Origin: Rhodospirillales bacterium
GTDB taxonomy: Bacteria > Pseudomonadota > Alphaproteobacteria > Rhodospirillales > Casp-alpha2
Assembly (NCBI GenBank): GCA_021775095.1
Contig: JAJFII010000037.1
Location: 1 to 42,169, forward strand
Length of the DNA stretch: 42,169 nt
Reading direction: 5' to 3'
Below the pieces are notes generated by a model. The model did no database searches. It had not been told where the DNA came from and saw nothing but the letters and a program-made list of their open reading frames with translations. Positions 41,011-42,169 of the stretch are shown piece by piece. How positions within the stretch are numbered: the first letter of the stretch is position 1; each line of letters opens with the position of its first letter. The translations under genes and the position numbers were made by a program.

Positions 41011-42169
41011 CGGATCCATTACGCATCGGTATCGCCGGACTGGGAACTGTCGGGGCCGGCACTTTGGATATTTTGCAAACCCATGCGGCAATGATCACCG
41101 CGCGGGCTGGCCGGGCACTGGTTGTTACGGCGGTTTCTGCCCGGGATAAAACCAAAGACCGGGGTGTGAGTACGGCGGGACTGGCCTGGTGTGACAATGC
41201 GTCAGACCTGGCGGATAGGCCGGATGTGGATGTGGTTGTTGAATTGATCGGTGGTTCCGACGGGGTCGCCAGGTCCCTGGCCGAACAGGCGCTTGGCAAC
41301 GGCAAGCATCTGGTAACGGCAAACAAAGCCTTGATCGCCCATCACGGAACGGCGTTGAGTGAACGGGCGGAAGCAGCCCGGGTTTGCCTGTCCTTTGAAG
41401 CCGCCGTCGCCGGCGGCATTCCCATCGTCAAAGCATTGCGCGATGGTTTGAGCGCCAACAGTATAGAACGTGTGTACGGGATTCTAAACGGCACCTGTAA
41501 CTATATTTTGAGCAATATGGCGGAATCCGGTCGGGCCTTTGACGATGTCCTTGATGAAGCGCAAGGTTTGGGATATGCCGAAGCCGATCCCAGTTTTGAT
41601 GTCGACGGCGTTGACGCCGCCCATAAGCTGGCCATATTGGCGAGCCTGGCTTTTGGCACCCAGATTGATTTTGAAGCCGTCCACGTGGAGGGCATTCGCC
41701 AGGTTTCCCCAATTGATATACATTTTGCCAAACGCCTGGGTTACGGCATCAAACTGTTGGGCGTCGCCAAACAAAATTCGACCTCCATCGAACAACGGGT
41801 TCACCCCTGCATGGTCCCCGTCGATGCGCCGATCAATCATGTATCGGGTGTGTTTAACGGGGTTGTCGTCGATGGGGATTTTGTCGGCAGTACCATATAC
41901 GAAGGACGCGGTGCTGGTGCCGGACCGACGGCCTCAGCCGTGATCGCGGATTTGATCGATATTGCCCGTGGGCTGCGGGTTCCGGCCTTTGGTATCGCCA
42001 CCTCGACCCTTAAGGATCCGGTCACGGCACCCATGGCCGATCACACCGGGCCCTATTATGTGCATTTGCGGGTCGTCGATAAACCGGGTGTATTTGCCGA
42101 GTTTGCCGCCTGTCTGCGCGACCATAACGTGTCCATGGAACAGGTTCTCCAGCAGACCCGCGATCCCGG
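41007..42169 (+). CDS. hom: Homoserine dehydrogenase (3' end beyond window)
   Basis: Reduces aspartate semialdehyde to homoserine for threonine and methionine. The ATG at 41007 overlaps the upstream stop; AAGGGG lies 7 bases before it. The reading frame runs off the right edge with 387 codons visible. The NAD(P)-binding loop is GIAGLGTVGAGT, and the substrate-side pattern is LVTANKALIA, then VAGGIPIVKALRDGL, LNGTCNYILSNM and AEADPSFDVDGVDAAHKLAILASL. After about residue 345 a C-terminal ACT domain begins (YYVHLRVVDKPGVFAEFAACL), usually the site of threonine feedback. The stop and last residues are outside the window. Confidence 0.94.
   Translation, partial: MTDPLRIGIAGLGTVGAGTLDILQTHAAMITARAGRALVVTAVSARDKTKDRGVSTAGLAWCDNASDLADRPDVDVVVELIGGSDGVARSLAEQALGNGKHLVTANKALIAHHGTALSERAEAARVCLSFEAAVAGGIPIVKALRDGLSANSIERVYGILNGTCNYILSNMAESGRAFDDVLDEAQGLGYAEADPSFDVDGVDAAHKLAILASLAFGTQIDFEAVHVEGIRQVSPIDIHFAKRLGYGIKLLGVAKQNSTSIEQRVHPCMVPVDAPINHVSGVFNGVVVDGDFVGSTIYEGRGAGAGPTASAVIADLIDIARGLRVPAFGIATSTLKDPVTAPMADHTGPYYVHLRVVDKPGVFAEFAACLRDHNVSMEQVLQQTRDP

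Overview
The window looks like chromosomal DNA of an alphaproteobacterium, most likely Rhodospirillales-like. The reasons are the aapJQMP general amino-acid transporter, a class I PHA synthase, a MocR regulator, a fused ThiS-ThiG, and an AlaC-type aminotransferase overlapping homoserine dehydrogenase. This placement is inference from gene content; there is no rRNA or other marker here. I see no tRNA, rRNA, CRISPR array, transposase or integrase.

Layout. 1-4558: type I secretion block. It holds the end of an acidic, tandem-repeat protein, an ABC transporter with a degenerate N-terminal peptidase-like domain, and an HlyD-type adaptor that carries a cytoplasmic cyclic-nucleotide-binding domain. 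This block is AT-richer than the rest. 4880-8557: GNAT, class V PLP enzyme, small secreted protein, helical protein and a 2OG-Fe(II) oxygenase-like protein. 8573-12194: leftward hisI-modABC, with zur divergent from hisI. 12335-13609: TPR protein with a second oxygenase-like domain. 13892-18247: aapJ-aapQ-aapM-aapP with an intercistronic stem-loop and a terminator, followed by yciB.

18952-22258: leftward homogentisate block. hmgA and fahA are intact, but the gene between them is a wreck of maiA (maleylacetoacetate isomerase), keeping only its two ends in different frames. Upstream of hmgA is the C-terminal piece of a TRAP transporter large permease whose stop overlaps the hmgA start. 22293-25832: leftward cysK-sseA-GNAT-alanine dehydrogenase-like operon for cysteine and 3-mercaptopyruvate sulfur handling. 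25923-27719: Nudix hydrolase and, divergently, a thiS-thiG fusion with a leader that can fold in alternative ways.

27952-32266: NTF2-like protein, DEAD-box helicase, isochorismatase-like hydrolase, gamma carbonic anhydrase-like protein and MeaB. 32325-35973: molybdopterin oxidoreductase divergent from a MocR regulator, with a near-perfect AT-rich palindrome between them. 36026-39687: phaC followed by a GFA-family protein, and a divergent OmpA-like lipoprotein with a CAA/CAG tract. 39787-42169: aminotransferase and homoserine dehydrogenase, the latter cut by the window end.

The strongest candidate for something new is the 1-4558 secretion block, because its adaptor keeps the residues that bind a cyclic nucleotide while its ATPase has an altered signature motif and lacks the H-loop histidine. 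The clearest genome-decay story is the homogentisate block. Most other genes are ordinary metabolic genes with convincing motifs.
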